Assembly (NCBI RefSeq): GCF_030936135.1
Contig: NW_026776913.1
Span: 124,001 to 188,000 of the forward strand
DNA: 64,000 nucleotides
Direction of reading: 5' to 3'
DNA from: Gavia stellata
Lineage: Eukaryota > Chordata > Aves > Gaviiformes > Gaviidae
The notes beneath the pieces were generated by a model. That model was not told the DNA's origin, ran no database searches, and worked only from the letters and a program-made list of their open reading frames with translations. Positions 10,065 to 21,010 of this stretch are shown here, piece by piece (positions within the stretch are counted from its first letter, which is position 1; each line of letters starts with the position of its first letter). Both the position numbers and the translations under genes were made by a program.

Positions 10065-12090
10065 TCCTTGTACAGAGTCTGCACATGAATGCCACGCACT
10101 GATGCCACCATTACAGAGAAGGAGACAAGGCATTTGACCACGTTGTTGAACCCTGGAATCGGTATGCCATGCCTCCTGAGGTTCTCGCAAGCACCTAAGC
10201 TTTTGTGCAGAGGACTGTGAGTCCTCTTTAGGTGTCCTGCCTGTCTCCCGCCCCATGCTGTGCTTTAGGCTGTGAAGAGAATCAAAACCAACTTTATGAC
10301 TAGGTTAGCTTAATTTTACATGCTGAAATGCAGGGCAGATGAAGGGAGCTCTGAGCTTCCAGGCTCTCAGCCACCCAGTTAGGACTTCAGAGAATGGAAA
10401 TGCAGGTCATCCTCTTGTGTCTGTGTACACCACATCATAATTTTGCCTTCCTTTGTACCTTTTAACTGACCTGGGATCTGCCCGTTGGCTGCCTATGATT
10501 AAAAAAGAAACTATTCTTCTCTTCCACCTCCCCCTCCTCAAAAAAGCAGAGAAAAAACATATGGAGCATGGATTACTTAAGGACAATACTCTAATCTTTA
10601 AATTATAGGGGAGAGCAAAGGTAGTACAATGAATTCCAAAACATCCTTGAGAGCTTCCTTATTTTCACTTGTCTCCAAAGCTCAGCCTGATTAGGTCTTG
10701 AAAGGACTACCTCAAATCTCTGCAACCCAAATCCCTCCAACCTTCTCTTAGCCAAGGTCTTTTAGCCCAGGACACTTCTGCCCATCACTTCAGAACACTG
10801 TCCAATCTCTCTTTTTCAGTTGGGTGACATCAAGGTACTCCATTGCAACTCCATTCCCTACAAAAGTCTTCTCTCCACGCTGATCCCACTTGGATCATGC
10901 CATGTTATGTACAGCTCCATCCTCCTCTTGCAGAGCTCCATTGGATGGGCAGTTTTCCATTTCTTTCGTGCCCATTCACCTTCACAACATTTTCTCTTGC
11001 ATGCATACCACATATCGTCTGAAGCAGCACATTTACCCCCCACAGCTTCACTCTTTTCCCACTGCAGGCTGAGATATTTCTCCTCCCGGCGCAGACATAG
11101 TGCAAAAATGCTCCATATATGGAAACCGACTTCAATGCTGCATATTCATTTGGGCTAAAAAAAAGATAATGAAAATATCCTGAGCTAGTTTCTCAAAGAC
11201 ACATTTTCAAAGCGGCAAAGCAGATTCAATACAGAAATGCTGAGAGCCAAGTTGCAAAGAGAGAGGGAAAAATAGGTGAAGACTCACAAATTTGTCCAGA
11301 CTCAAATTCTCTGTCAGTCAAGAGCAAGTCCCACAGCCTGGGGGACATTTTCATGAACTGACCCTCTGGGAAGTTTTGTTTCTTGGGCCTCTTGGCTCGA
11401 GCCTGTGGCATTCACATTTCCAGGAAGAGGAAAAGTTGTGGTTCAGCTATCAGACTTTTGCCGTCCTGCCTGGAGATCCAGGAGAGTTGTGTCACACAAC
11501 ACCCAGTGTCATAGTGAAGACGGAGGCAGTGTGAATTGTAGTGGTTTGGACGCCAAGGAATTACATTGTTGGAGGGGAGTCAGAATATGAGAAGGAAAGA
11601 AGGGGGAAGTAATGATTTCTGTGTTAAAAAATGGGGAAACTGAGACCCAACTTGTGCATCTATCCTCTGCGCAAGGATCTTTTTTTTTTTCAGAGGCGCT
11701 GACCCTATCAGAGTAGCTTTCACAGTTCTCCTCTGCTAGGAAGCCCAGAGAACAGGAGGGATGGGATTCACCTAGTTGGATTTAGACATGTCCAGTGGAA
11801 GGGCTTCATTCAGCTGCCCACTTCTCCCTGCCAATACGGAGATGCCGGGAGGAATCCCAGACATGCAGGAATGCCACGCCTCAGCCTGGCTGGGTGACAG
11901 AAGAGAAAACAGCATGCTTAGAGTCAGTTTCCTCCCACTCCTGGGCAGGTGTGGCATTTCAACAGCTCCCACTTGCAGGATCACAGCTGGCTTTACTTTA
12001 AAGAAGGAAGAAAGCCAGGCAAGTTTTTTACACTCTTCAAGACCAGACCTATATTTCTTTATGACACAAATTCCCTTCTCCCGCTTCTCA
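10065..12090. other. Gene-free part of the duplication, AT-richer
   Basis: No domain, RNA gene or known repeat is recognised. An ORF at 10,820-11,158 has a counterpart at 61,583-61,897, but the two lengths differ through indels, as expected for non-coding DNA. A T-run at 11,681 is present in both copies. Confidence 0.45.
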
Positions 12091-12306
12091 TTCCACAACC
12101 AGTCCCAAGATTCTGCACTTCTAAAGATATACCTGGTACACAAAAGAGGCACTTACGAGTGGTCCCCACCTGATCAAAAGAGATCCACCACCTGTTTATT
12201 CCACAACCAGTCCCAAGATTCTGCACTTCTAAAGATACACCTGGTACACAAAAGAGGCACATAGGAGTGGTCCCCACTTGATCAGAAGAGATCCACCACC
12301 TGTTTA
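12091..12306 (+). repeat. Tandem duplication, two 108-bp units
   Basis: Units 12,091-12,198 and 12,199-12,306 differ at only a few bases. Each begins ttccacaaccagtccca and ends with atccaccacctgttta. They lie just downstream of a broken OR. The window end (63,983-64,000) stops inside the first unit of the other duplication copy. Confidence 0.9.
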
Positions 12307-12323
12307 TTCCTGGTGGATCACAA

Positions 12324-12660
12324 CTAGTGTGAGCTGTCGAGGCAGGCCACAGTTTTTCTGAGTGCATTTCCAAGAGCCCCCTCGACCTCCCTGTTCCACA
12401 GGCTGTAGAGGAGTGGATTGACCAGGGACGTGAGGATGGTGTAGAAAAAGGAGAGGACTTTATGGAGCTGCCTCAGGGAGGCTGTCCTGGGTGTCATATA
12501 GACAAGGACGAGGGTGCCATAGAAAACAGTCACCACGATGAGGTGAGAGGAGCAGGTGGAGAAGGCCTTCTGCCTCCCGATGGTGGTTGGGATCCTCAGG
12601 ACTGCAGCTCTGGTGCAGATGTAGGATACCAGTGTGAGTCCAAATGGGAAGGCTCCACAC
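12324..12660 (-). pseudogene. Olfactory receptor fragment, OR6-like, TM5 to C-terminus
   Basis: The minus strand encodes the last third of an OR: LTLVSYICTRAAVLRIP (TM5 end), GRQKAFSTCSSHLIVV (TM6), NPLLYSLWNREVEGALG (TM7), then a short tail and stop. The KAFSTCSSHL signature and tail differ from the OR14-like genes and look like the OR6/OR10/OR11 type. Everything upstream of TM5 is missing; the OR match stops where a 47-bp block shared with 15,115-15,161 begins. It is separate from the OR at 14,374-14,882, which has its own TM7. Confidence 0.8.
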
Positions 12661-12697
12661 ACATGGGTGTGTCCCAGTGGGTGGCTCCCCAATTTGG
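12651..12697 (+). repeat. 47-bp block, exact second copy at 15,115
   Basis: The block starts ggctccacac and ends ccccaatttgg. It is identical to 15,115-15,161 and marks the upstream breakpoint of the OR fragment. Confidence 0.85.
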
Positions 12698-12699
12698 CA

Positions 12700-14370
12700 C
12701 AAGTCCCTGATGATTCCCTGTCTCAAACTTCCTATCTTTACCGTGAGTTGGAGATGGCCGAGGCAGTCACCTAGACAGCCCAGAGAGCTCCTGGAATGGA
12801 GGAGCCCTTTTACTCAGTCATTCACCCCACCTACACTGGGGTGCCTTGGTCCTGAAGGTGCTTCCATGGGGAGGGTGCCTCAGATTCACTGCTCGCTGTA
12901 AATCACATCCCATGTAGATGGCTGAGAGACAACTGTGAGAGAGCTGAGGGATTGAGATGGATCCCTAAGATACGAGCAAGATGGAGAAAGAGACAGCGAG
13001 AGATTAAGAGAGTTGAGAACATAAGGGACATGTCTTGGCACCCTGGCCCCATACACTCTGCCCCAATCTCTGCCTGTCCACTGAGGTGTGTGAGTGCCCA
13101 TTAGCGTATGCCCCACAGCTCTGACTGCACTGACCACCACGCTGCCTGTATCTGGGTTCAGCAGTGTCAAGGACACAGAGAGGGTATCTAAGGAAAGAGG
13201 AGCTGGAATGAGAAGACAGGCAGGACAGGACTGTACCAAGACACGTGGTCTCCCTTCATAGCTGCCACTGTGCAAAGAGCCACTGGCACTAAATGGCAAC
13301 ACTGTGACAGGGATTAGAGAAGAGGAGAGGTTTCCTTTTAATTTTGGAGAGACTTTAAGGTACAGTTGTAACCCTCATGTCTTCAAAGGATGGCCCCGCT
13401 GAGCAAGAGTCCCTCCCTTCTGCAAATGACCACACGATGCCCGGTATGTGGCTCAGGGCACTTGGCATTACCTATGGGAAAACTAAGCTGCCATGTCTAG
13501 GCTAAGTACAGTTCTCCTGAAGACCACTGTAGGAGGAGATGATATCACCCTCTAGAGTGCTGACCCTTCCCTGCTATCAAAGGAGGCCAGAGAATGAACT
13601 CATCTTTTTAGACATTAAAGTTATAAAAGTCTATGTCTGAACAAGCTAATTCCACTGAATGTGCTGGATTAGCTGAAGTATTGGCTCTGGGATCATTGTG
13701 TCAAGGACTGGACATTTATTTCACCAAACATGAGTGATCTGGAGACAGGTGCACTCTTCGTCAAACCTACATTCCTGACCAATGTTCTAGATTCTGGACC
13801 AAATTAGAAGAGAGGTCATTCTCAACAGTTCAATTGGACTGAGTTTCAGGCATGCTTTTGTTCTGATCAGGACGTTAACGGACATGTAAGTGCCACTTCG
13901 TCCAGAAAGCAATCTGTTATTATTCTCTTTATTGTGTTCCACCTATTTTCTGTCATTTCCTAAAGACTAAGAGGTTCAGCAAAGATCTGCCACCAAAATA
14001 ATCAGGAAACCAGATTTAGGAGGAAGGCAAAGTTGCATGAGAACTGGAGGAGGGTGAAGCTTGTTGAGAACTGGGTGTGCCATGGAGGGATGAAGTCCTC
14101 TGCTTGTTGCTTTCTGTCTTGGTTTGCACGCTTAGAAAATGCCACTGTGGTATTCATCAGGGTTTGTAAAGTGCTTGTAGGTCATTTGAAAGGCATTGCT
14201 ATGTAGGGTCGTCTTATGATGACCTGTTGCAGAAGAGAGTCTGGTGTGATATTCGATTAAGGAGATCTTACACTGCTAAGAAATAAAGGTCTCATTTCTG
14301 CAGATGCATCATAACCATGTGTTTACCCTCCCCACCTCTCTCCCCTTTCAAAATCCACTTACGACACCTC
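12700..14370. other. Intergenic stretch, nothing recognised
   Basis: About 1.7 kb lies between two broken ORs. An ORF at 12,886-13,302 (minus) has no visible domain. I see no CR1, tandem array or OR similarity. Confidence 0.4.
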
Positions 14371-14373
14371 TCC

Positions 14374-14882
14374 TCAGGTGGAAAAGTGGTTTCTGAAGGT
14401 TATCCCACTTCTTTTGAAACCTGCCTTGAGAGCATCTTTCATCAGATGGTTCCTGAGGCTGAAAACAAAGGGACTCAGCAAAGGAGTTGGCACTGTGTTG
14501 AGAAGGGCCACTGCCTTGTTTCAGGAAATGTGGTGACTTGAAGGCTGGACATATGTGAAGATGCAGCCCAGAAGGGAGTAGAAGTAACACTGAGTTAAGC
14601 AGCCTGGGCAGGATATGGCTTTGCTGGCCATGCACAAGTTTCCTACAGCTTTGGGTATGATGGATATGGTGATGAAAACCTCCAAACAGGAGAGGTTACA
14701 GAGGGAAAAGTACATGGGTCTGTAGAGGTCTCTTTCAGCAAGAACGAGGGGATGATCGGCAGGTTTGCCCCTAAGATCACCAGGTACGAAGCCAGGAGAG
14801 CTATTGCCATGAGGGACTCCTGATGGTGGAGGGAGGGGAAGCCCAAGAGAAGGAACTCTGTGACAGTCGTATGGTTCAACAT
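14374..14882 (-). pseudogene. Olfactory receptor pseudogene, OR6-like, internally deleted
   Basis: The start (ATG at 14,882) gives MLNHTTVTEFLLLGFP and TM1. A frameshift near 14,735 follows, then YRPMYFSLCNLSCLEVF (TM2) and the start of TM3 in the next frame. From about 14,535 the sequence jumps straight to ALLNTVPTPLLSPFVFSLRN (TM7) and a stop at 14,374. The stretch from late TM3 to TM6, including the DRY motif, is deleted. This family differs from the five intact ORs and resembles OR6-type receptors. Confidence 0.85.
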
Positions 14883-14899
14883 TTCTGCATCCGAGCTGC

Positions 14900-16200
14900 A
14901 GTGGTGGGGGGCGTGGGGAGAATAACCCCATACATGAGGACAGGCTGGGACGTGAGCAGCTGAGGAGAAGGACCGGGGCACTACGAGGGATACCCTACAA
15001 CCAGTAGCGTATGGTCCCTATGAACAAGGGCAGCTGCACGTGGGGCTGTGTTAGGAGGACTGTGGGCCACCCAGACAACTTGAGTGATCATCCCCCTTGA
15101 CTCAGCACTGGTGTGGCTCCACACACATGGGTGTGTCCCAGTGGGTGGCTCCCCAATTTGGAGAAGTCAGGAGGAACTAGAGAGTATCAAGTGCAGGTCT
15201 GCCAAGATGGGGTTCGGGACCAGGTACACATGACCTGTGTGGGGCAGCTGAGGGACCTGGGCAGCACTGACCCAGAGGCTCAGAGCAGTATAGGATTAGC
15301 CTGAGACTGCTGGAAAGGTGGTTTCAGGGATGATGGAATCTTTTGTTCGTAGTGGGAAATGGCATGAGAAAGAACTTATAGCACAAAGTGCAGCTGGAGA
15401 GGTCCAGACTGGACACAAGGAAAGAGAAATGTCACTCGAAGGGCGGTGCTGTGGTGTAAGAAGTCACCCAGAGGGAGACTGGATCAACCCAAGGCTTTGT
15501 GTTGCAAGGGACAACGAGGAAGGATGGAGAGATATCAGTAAAGAAAGATGCTCAGGTGAGAGCCAGGTGGGGTAGCAGGGTGGATGTCTACAGCCTGCAG
15601 AGAAGAGGTGCAGGTGTGGGAGACCGTAGGACAGCCAATGGTGGAGATGAGAGAGGGACGAAGAAAGTCAGAAAAGCCCCCAAGAGAGATCAGCTCTTTC
15701 CCTCCTCGGCTGTGGCTGTTGTCTCTGCCACTGACACCCATGAGGAAGCACCTTGTCCTTACAGCACTCGGGGCTCATTGCCTCCCCTTCCCCACCTGGG
15801 AGCCTGGGAGGTATCCTACCGTAGTCCTGCCCTGGGCATTGCCCATCCCCACATCACACCGCCCCAGGAAGAGCCCTGAGCAATGTGTGAGGGACCGGAT
15901 CTCCCTTCCCAGGGGCTGGGGGTCAGAGCTTGGCCCTTTGCCTTTAGGTAACACATCCAGGGTTCCTCAGAATCTCTTCCTTCACATTGCCTTTGCCTAC
16001 CTGTCATCCCTGCCTGGAGTTTTCTGCTCTAAGCAGCCCCTGGGGAGGCTTTGTCAGCAATGTCCCTCCGTGGGACCCATTAACGCTGCAAGAAACAGTG
16101 GAGATTGCATCAGACACTGACTTCTTGAGAGGTTTCTTCAACTCCCTCTCACTATCTGAGGTTCATGGACTGGGCACCAAACCCACCTGAGGGGTCATTA
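14900..16200 (+). repeat. Unclassified repeat family R, copy 1
   Basis: The copy is similar to 28,340-29,270 (+) along its length. Its right part (15,690-16,200) is similar to 20,070-20,600 (+) and to 50,760-51,420 (-). The first ~100 bases look like decayed CR1 reverse transcriptase. Well-kept landmarks are 'ggctgtggctgttg' near 15,709 and 'cctggggaggctttgtcag' near 16,038. The copy stops where the OR-B cassette starts (16,204). I cannot name the family; it may be an old LINE or LTR-type element. Confidence 0.6.
15115..15161 (+). repeat. 47-bp block, exact second copy of 12,651
   Basis: The block is identical to 12,651-12,697. It lies upstream (in minus-strand terms) of the OR pseudogene at 14,374-14,882, so each of the two broken ORs has this block on its 5' side. 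Confidence 0.85.
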
Positions 16201-16203
16201 ATA

Positions 16204-17438
16204 CACCTGGAGCTGGTCCTCTGCTGCGAGGCTGTGCCGGGCTCCTGGGATGGAGGGAGCTCATGGCAAGCAGGCAGCACTGCGGAGAGACAGCTCTGCC
16301 CAGGAGCAGCTCCTCTGCAGAGCGCAGCAGGGCTGAGGGCACTGCCTGCAGGCACCGAGGGGAGAGGATCAAGGCAGAGAGAGGTTAAAGGCAGTCTGGG
16401 GTGGGAGGACAGAGGCGAGCTCACTGGAGGAGAAATCTTCACAGCCCTTGACACGGTAAGTCTCTGGGTGCAGGGCAATGCAGCTACAGTTCGTGGAGGG
16501 CTCTCGTAAAGCTGGCATGGTACCCAGGAATGTCACTCCTGTATAGAGGAGAAGGAGGTGCCCCAGAGCAGGGCTTCCCTGCTGCACCATCAGAGGGACA
16601 GGGCATGAGGGCTGCCTTCTGCCAGGGACGGCTGCAGGGTGTGAAGGTGGGTGTGCAGCCAGGGGTGCCCAGGGCTGTCCTTCCGAGCAGGGTCCCTGCA
16701 CCCCCGGGGCTGGGTGCTGGGGCAGGGACTCTGCCGCCTGCCAGGGTCAGCACTCAGCCTGCCCGGGGAGCTCCCCACGGCGCTGTGGGGAGAAGCTGGG
16801 GGTGGAAGGAGAGACCAGTGCAATGGCAGGGTCCTTCTGCTGTTGAGAGGGTGCTGTGTGGGTCAGGGCTGATCACAGCTCCAGATCACTCTGGGGACAT
16901 TTGCAGAGGGTTGTTCACCTCCTCAGCAGCTGGACCTCCAGCGTAGGACCAGTGCATGTGTCCTACAGTCGATACACAACAAATATGCTAAAAACAAGTG
17001 CCCTGCAGTGTTGCTATCTGTGAGGTGGAGAGCACGGCTGGGTAAGGGGACGGCTTCACTGCCTGCCCATCAGCCTTTCTCTCCTTGCTTCAGTTTTTCA
17101 GACCACAGACATATTACGTATTTCTACACCTGCCTGTGGTGCTCTCAAATCTCAGGAGTTGGTTTGGAGGGTGAAGGTCAGCTTCTGTTTTGACTTCAAG
17201 TCTGGGGACACTGCGCCAGGTATGTCTTCATGGCAGGTAGGTGCCTCAGTTTTTTTTAAACTGTGAGGCACCATGTCGCTCAGTTGGTGGGGTTGGGGAA
17301 TGAGCTGACTCAGTCCTCATTCAGCTGAGGGAGGGGGATTTCTATGGGAAATGGCATAGGTTTTTCATCAGAGAAGTCCTTCTCAACTTGTCACTGCCTT
17401 TTTCTCCTTGCACAGGTCCCCATGCCTGGAGGAAGAAA
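16204..17438 (+). repeat. OR upstream cassette, copy B (short)
   Basis: The core at 16,230-16,890 matches the cassette of the other units (inverted relative to A and E). The rest of the intron has diverged or been replaced, leaving the shortest spacing of all units. The next feature is OR-B. Confidence 0.75.
16456..17415 (+). other. Predicted 5'-UTR intron of OR-B
   Basis: A GTAAGT donor at 16,456-16,461 after GACACG pairs with an acceptor at 17,414-17,415 (TTTTTCTCCTTGCACAG). At 960 bp it is the shortest of the five. The spliced leader would enter the coding exon 23 bases before the ATG. Confidence 0.65.
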
Positions 17439-18365
17439 ATGTCCAACAGCAGCTCTATCACCCAGTTCCTCCTCCTGGCATTCGCAGACACGTGGGAGCT
17501 GCAGCTCTTGCACTTCTGCCTCTTCCTGGGCATCTACCTGGCTGCCCTCCTGGGCAATGGCCTCATCATCACTGCCATAGTCTGCGACCACCACCTCCAC
17601 AGCCCCATGTACTTCTTCCTCCTCAACCTCCTCGACCTGGGCTCCATCTCCACCACTCTCCCCAAAGCCATGGCCAATTCCCTCTGGGATACCAGGGCCA
17701 TCTCCTACTCAGGATGTGCTGCCCAGGTCTTTCTGTTTCTCTTTTTCATTGCAGCAGAGTTTTATCTTCTGACCATCATGGCCTACGACCGCTACATTGC
17801 CATCTGCAAACCCCTGCACTACGGGACCCTCCTGGGCAGCAGAGCTTGTGTCCACATGGCAGCAGCTGCCTGGGGCAGTGGGTTGCTCAATGCTGTGCTG
17901 CACACAGCCAATACATTTTCACTACCACTCTGCCAAGGCAATGCCTTGGACCAGTTCTTCTGTGAAATCCCACAGATCCTCAAGCTCTCCTGCTCAGACT
18001 CCTACCTCAGGGAAGTTGGGCTTATTGTGGTTACTGCTTGTTTCAGTTTTGGGTGTTTTGTTTTCATTGTGCTGTCCTATGTGCAGATCTTGAGGGCCGT
18101 TCTGAGGATCCCCTCTGAGCAGGGACCGCATAAAGCCTTTTCCACGTGCCTCCCTCACGTGGCTGTGGTGTCCCTGTTCCTCAGCACCATCATGTTTTCC
18201 TACCTGAAGCCCCCCTCCATCTCTTCCCCATCCCTGGACCTGGTGGTGTCATTTCTGTACTCGGTGGTGCCTCCAGCAGTGAACCCCCTCATCTACAGCA
18301 TGAGGAACCAGGAGCTCAAGGATGCCATCAAGAAATGGTTTTCACGGACACTTTTCAACAGCTGA
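17439..18365 (+). CDS. Olfactory receptor OR-B, OR14-like (308 aa)
   Basis: Seven-pass odorant receptor, open from MSNSSS (17,439) to TGA (18,365). It has the family set: PMYFFLLNLLDLGS in TM2, MAYDRYIAIC (Asp117-Arg118-Tyr119), FSTCLPHVAVV in TM6 and NPLIYSMRNQELKDAI in TM7. TM2 lacks two residues (the SL of NLSLLDL) present in the other four, an in-frame loss of six bases that could alter helix packing. The upstream ATG at 17,388 lies before the acceptor and is not used here. The tail (KKWFSRTLFNS) and 3' flank are repeated as a fragment after OR-D. Confidence 0.92.
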   Translation: MSNSSSITQFLLLAFADTWELQLLHFCLFLGIYLAALLGNGLIITAIVCDHHLHSPMYFFLLNLLDLGSISTTLPKAMANSLWDTRAISYSGCAAQVFLFLFFIAAEFYLLTIMAYDRYIAICKPLHYGTLLGSRACVHMAAAAWGSGLLNAVLHTANTFSLPLCQGNALDQFFCEIPQILKLSCSDSYLREVGLIVVTACFSFGCFVFIVLSYVQILRAVLRIPSEQGPHKAFSTCLPHVAVVSLFLSTIMFSYLKPPSISSPSLDLVVSFLYSVVPPAVNPLIYSMRNQELKDAIKKWFSRTLFNS

Positions 18366-18839
18366 GACCTGCCATCTCTCTTCACACATGATTCCCAGTG
18401 CATCCTGTAATGTGTTAGAGCTTTGTTTATTCACTCTGTTGCTGGTTTTGTTGTTGTTATTTCTCCCTATCATTTTCCTGCATGACTCTTTGGATTTGTC
18501 CCGCTACACCTGAGGCAGGAATGTGCTCTCTCTCACCTGGACACCTCAGAGAAATTTGTGTAACTCTGGCTCATATCTGACTCTCTCACACTAGCTCTGT
18601 AATAAAATGGGATCTCCCCTGCACGCTGCCTGCACGGTTGGCTCTTCTTCCAAAGCTGGTGTTAAGAAGAACAAAAGCCCAAAAGGGCTCATTGATCCAC
18701 GGATTTGGGAGCAAAAACCTCCTTGTCACATCATGCCCTTTTAGAGACCAAGGGATGGATTTTGAACTGATCTCTGTGTGTGTCTAGTGACAGTGGGGAT
18801 GGTGAGTGTCACTGAGGGACATACCCAGGGCAGAGCCAT
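18366..18839 (+). repeat. OR-B 3' flank, shared with 41.8-42.2 kb
   Basis: The 3' UTR and beyond match 41,779-42,245 closely and 33,034-33,400 more loosely. It carries the poly(A) signal at 18,601 and the landmark 'gaccaagggatggatttt' near 18,747. Confidence 0.8.
18601..18606 (+). terminator. Candidate poly(A) signal of OR-B
   Basis: AATAAA lies 236 bases after the stop. The context AATAAAATGGGATCTCCC is conserved after OR-C (33,148) and in the OR-D flank (42,015). Confidence 0.65.
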
Positions 18840-18930
18840 CAGGGTGAGCATCTCCTGCCTCGAGCAGGAGGGACGGACAAGACAATGGTCAAGTCTCTTC
18901 CAACCTGAGTTATTCTGTCATGCAGTGAGT
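18840..18930 (+). repeat. CR1 3' tail scrap
   Basis: The string tctcttccaacctgagttat followed by tctgtc resembles the last ~80 bases of a CR1 element, without clear 3' repeats. Confidence 0.5.
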
Positions 18931-19764
18931 CTTTTCCATGAAGATAGGATAGGCAGAGGAAGGAGAAAAGAGAGAGAGGCAGAAGTAGAGAGATGAAATG
19001 TGCCAATATAAAGACAGTAGTTCTTCGGAGCAATGCTTCTCCAATTGAACAAAAGTAAGAGAATTTATTTTGCTAAGGGGCTGCATAAAACAATTAACAG
19101 AGAGCAAGGGCGTGTAATCAGCTTGCCAGTACATGCTCTTGCTGCTGTTAATAAAAAACTATGAAAAAAAATCATGAAATTTCATGAAAAGCCAGCCATG
19201 CTGGAAAGGAAGATTTTTCCAGCTATTACATTGAGGTCTTTTCTGCAGAGCTGTCAAGTTTCTCCTAAAAATCTACATGCAGGGCTGGATTCAGTTACCC
19301 ACACAGAGATGGTCGCTGCCCTTTGGAGCTGAAGCACCCACGTGGGAAATGCGTCCCAGGACGTCTGGGAGCCCTTCTGGAGCCTGAGCTGGCAGGCAGG
19401 CAGAGTACCTCGGGGTGGTGGAAGGCATCACCTGCCTTCAACACTGCTGGGCAGACTGCGACGAGGCCTCTCCAGCACAGCAGCACGTTGTGTCCCCTTG
19501 GGTGCTGGCTGTGAGGTCAGGTCTGAGCAGCCAGCAGTGGGGAGACAGATACTCTGAGGTCTTGAAAGCCATTGCAATGCTGGACCCAACAAGATGACAG
19601 ATTTGGGGAGGTCAGGGGGAGCTGGGACAAGATTTGGAGGAGGGCAGAGAGGTTTGGCCAACAAAGATGAAAGGTTTTGAAGAGGAAAGATGCGTTTGGG
19701 TAATCCTGATGCCACTGTGATACTGACTGAGAAAACATTCACGTGAGGCCTTTACCCTCTTTCT
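18931..19764. other. Intergenic stretch, nothing recognised
   Basis: The stretch is purine-rich around 18,950-19,000, A-rich near 19,160, then ordinary. Short ORFs at 19,323-19,740 overlap each other in several frames and show no domain. Confidence 0.4.
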
Positions 19765-20000
19765 AAGCAGTAACCTGAAGCCCTAACCCTACCCTGATAT
19801 GGCACCCTTCACCCTGACAGGAATCCACTGCTCTAATCCCTAACCTCAAACCTTACCTCTAAACCAAAGCCCCAAACCAGAAACTCCTCCTCCTACCCTG
19901 TTTCTCACTCCAATTCCCAGCCTTTATCCCTGCCATTAAATGCTAGCCTTGACCCTCACCCTCCCCACAGCCCTACACAAACCCTAATCCACAAAGCGAG
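19765..20000 (+). repeat. Degenerate CCCTAA-like (telomere-like) tract
   Basis: The plus strand is strongly C-rich and built from imperfect ccctaa/accct words: agccctaaccctaccctgat near 19,781, ctctaatccctaacctcaaa near 19,833 and caaaccctaatccac near 19,977. It is too imperfect to be a working telomere repeat. It may be an old interstitial telomeric or subtelomeric remnant, or only a C-rich satellite. Confidence 0.45.
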
Positions 20001-20029
20001 CCCCTCCCCTGGCACTAACTGGACACCCT

Positions 20030-21010
20030 CAGCAGAACACCAAACCCTCCCCAAAGCCCAACAGGGCCAAGGTCTTTGTCCTCTGGGCTATGGCAGTTGC
20101 CTCTGCTACTGACGCCTACCAGGAGAAACCCGGAGGCTCTGGACTTTGGTTCTTCCTCGCCCCTTCTGGGGAGGTTGGGAAGTGTTGTGCTGTTTTTCTG
20201 CACTTGGCATTGCTCATCCTCACATCCCCCTGCCCCCAGGAAGAGCCCTGAGCCACACGTGAGGGACCAGCTCTGCCTGCCCAGGGCCTGGGGCTCAGGG
20301 TTTGGCCTTTCTGCTTCATCTAACAATCCAAGGGCTTTCTCAGCATTACAGCCACCTGCACAGTGCCTTTGCCTCCCTGCAATCACAGCCTCCAGTTATC
20401 GGCTCTAACGAGTCCCTGGGGAGGCTCTGTCAGTAATGGCCCTCAGTGGGACCCATTAATGCTTCAAGGTTCTTTAGCTTTTGCTTCTGCCTTTGACTTC
20501 TTGAGAGGCTTGATCACTCTCATCATCAGAGGTTCATGGACTACAGACCCAAATACACCGTGGGGCTCATTAAAGTACAGAAAGCCCTAACGAGCTATTT
20601 CCCTGCATGACACTTTCTTCAAGTCTTCAAGACTTGTGCAGCTAATTGGAATCATTTCATAGTCTAGTTAAAGAGGAAGATTTCAAAGTGCCCCTAATAA
20701 AAAATACATTTTTTAAAATGTTATATGTTATTCCTTTCATTTTAAAGAAGAGGTGACAGCAGCATTCTCCAGTTGATATTGACCCAGAGTGTCGAGGAGG
20801 AAAAGCAGTCCCTTGAGGCCTGACACTGCACGGACACCCTTGCTCCTCACCTCCCCAGCCCCACCATTTCTGTCCTTGGCCACCTGGGACTTGCCTCACT
20901 TTGCCTTCCGTCAGACTTCTCGGGACTCTGGGAGCTGAATGTTACAGCGCCATTGCACCACCTCCCACCTGCTTTCCTTAGAGAACTGCCTGCACACCGG
21001 CACAGAGGGA
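20030..21010 (+). repeat. Unclassified repeat family R, copy 2
   Basis: This copy is similar, inverted, to 50,490-51,430 over most of its length. Its 20,070-20,600 part is similar to 15,690-16,200. Landmarks are 'cagcctccagttatcggctc' near 20,387, 'agtccctggggaggct' near 20,410 and 'tcttcaagacttgtgcagct' near 20,624. No intact coding frame is kept between copies. Confidence 0.65.

Larger units (their letters stand above)
3830..12198 (+). repeat. Segmental duplication, copy 1 (OR-A side)
   Basis: The stretch matches 54,620-64,000 in the same orientation, shifted by about 50.8 kb. It includes the OR, its cassette, a gene-free stretch (7,811-9,776), a CR1 (9,777-10,064) and gene-free AT-richer DNA (10,065-12,090). 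The left edge lies at the OR 3' end, where the 3' flanks of OR-A and OR-E stop matching; the right edge is past the window end for copy 2. Against copy 2, this copy has about 110 extra bases near 8,769-8,885, a shortened CR1, and lacks a 1.15-kb block at 11,559. Confidence 0.85.

Noticed and set aside
10820-11158. ORF with a counterpart at 61,583-61,897
   Set aside because: The two are kept only because the DNA is duplicated; indels change the length and no domain is seen.
12324-14882. One OR gene split by a 1.7-kb insertion
   Set aside because: Both pieces carry their own TM7 and stop, so they are two separate broken genes.
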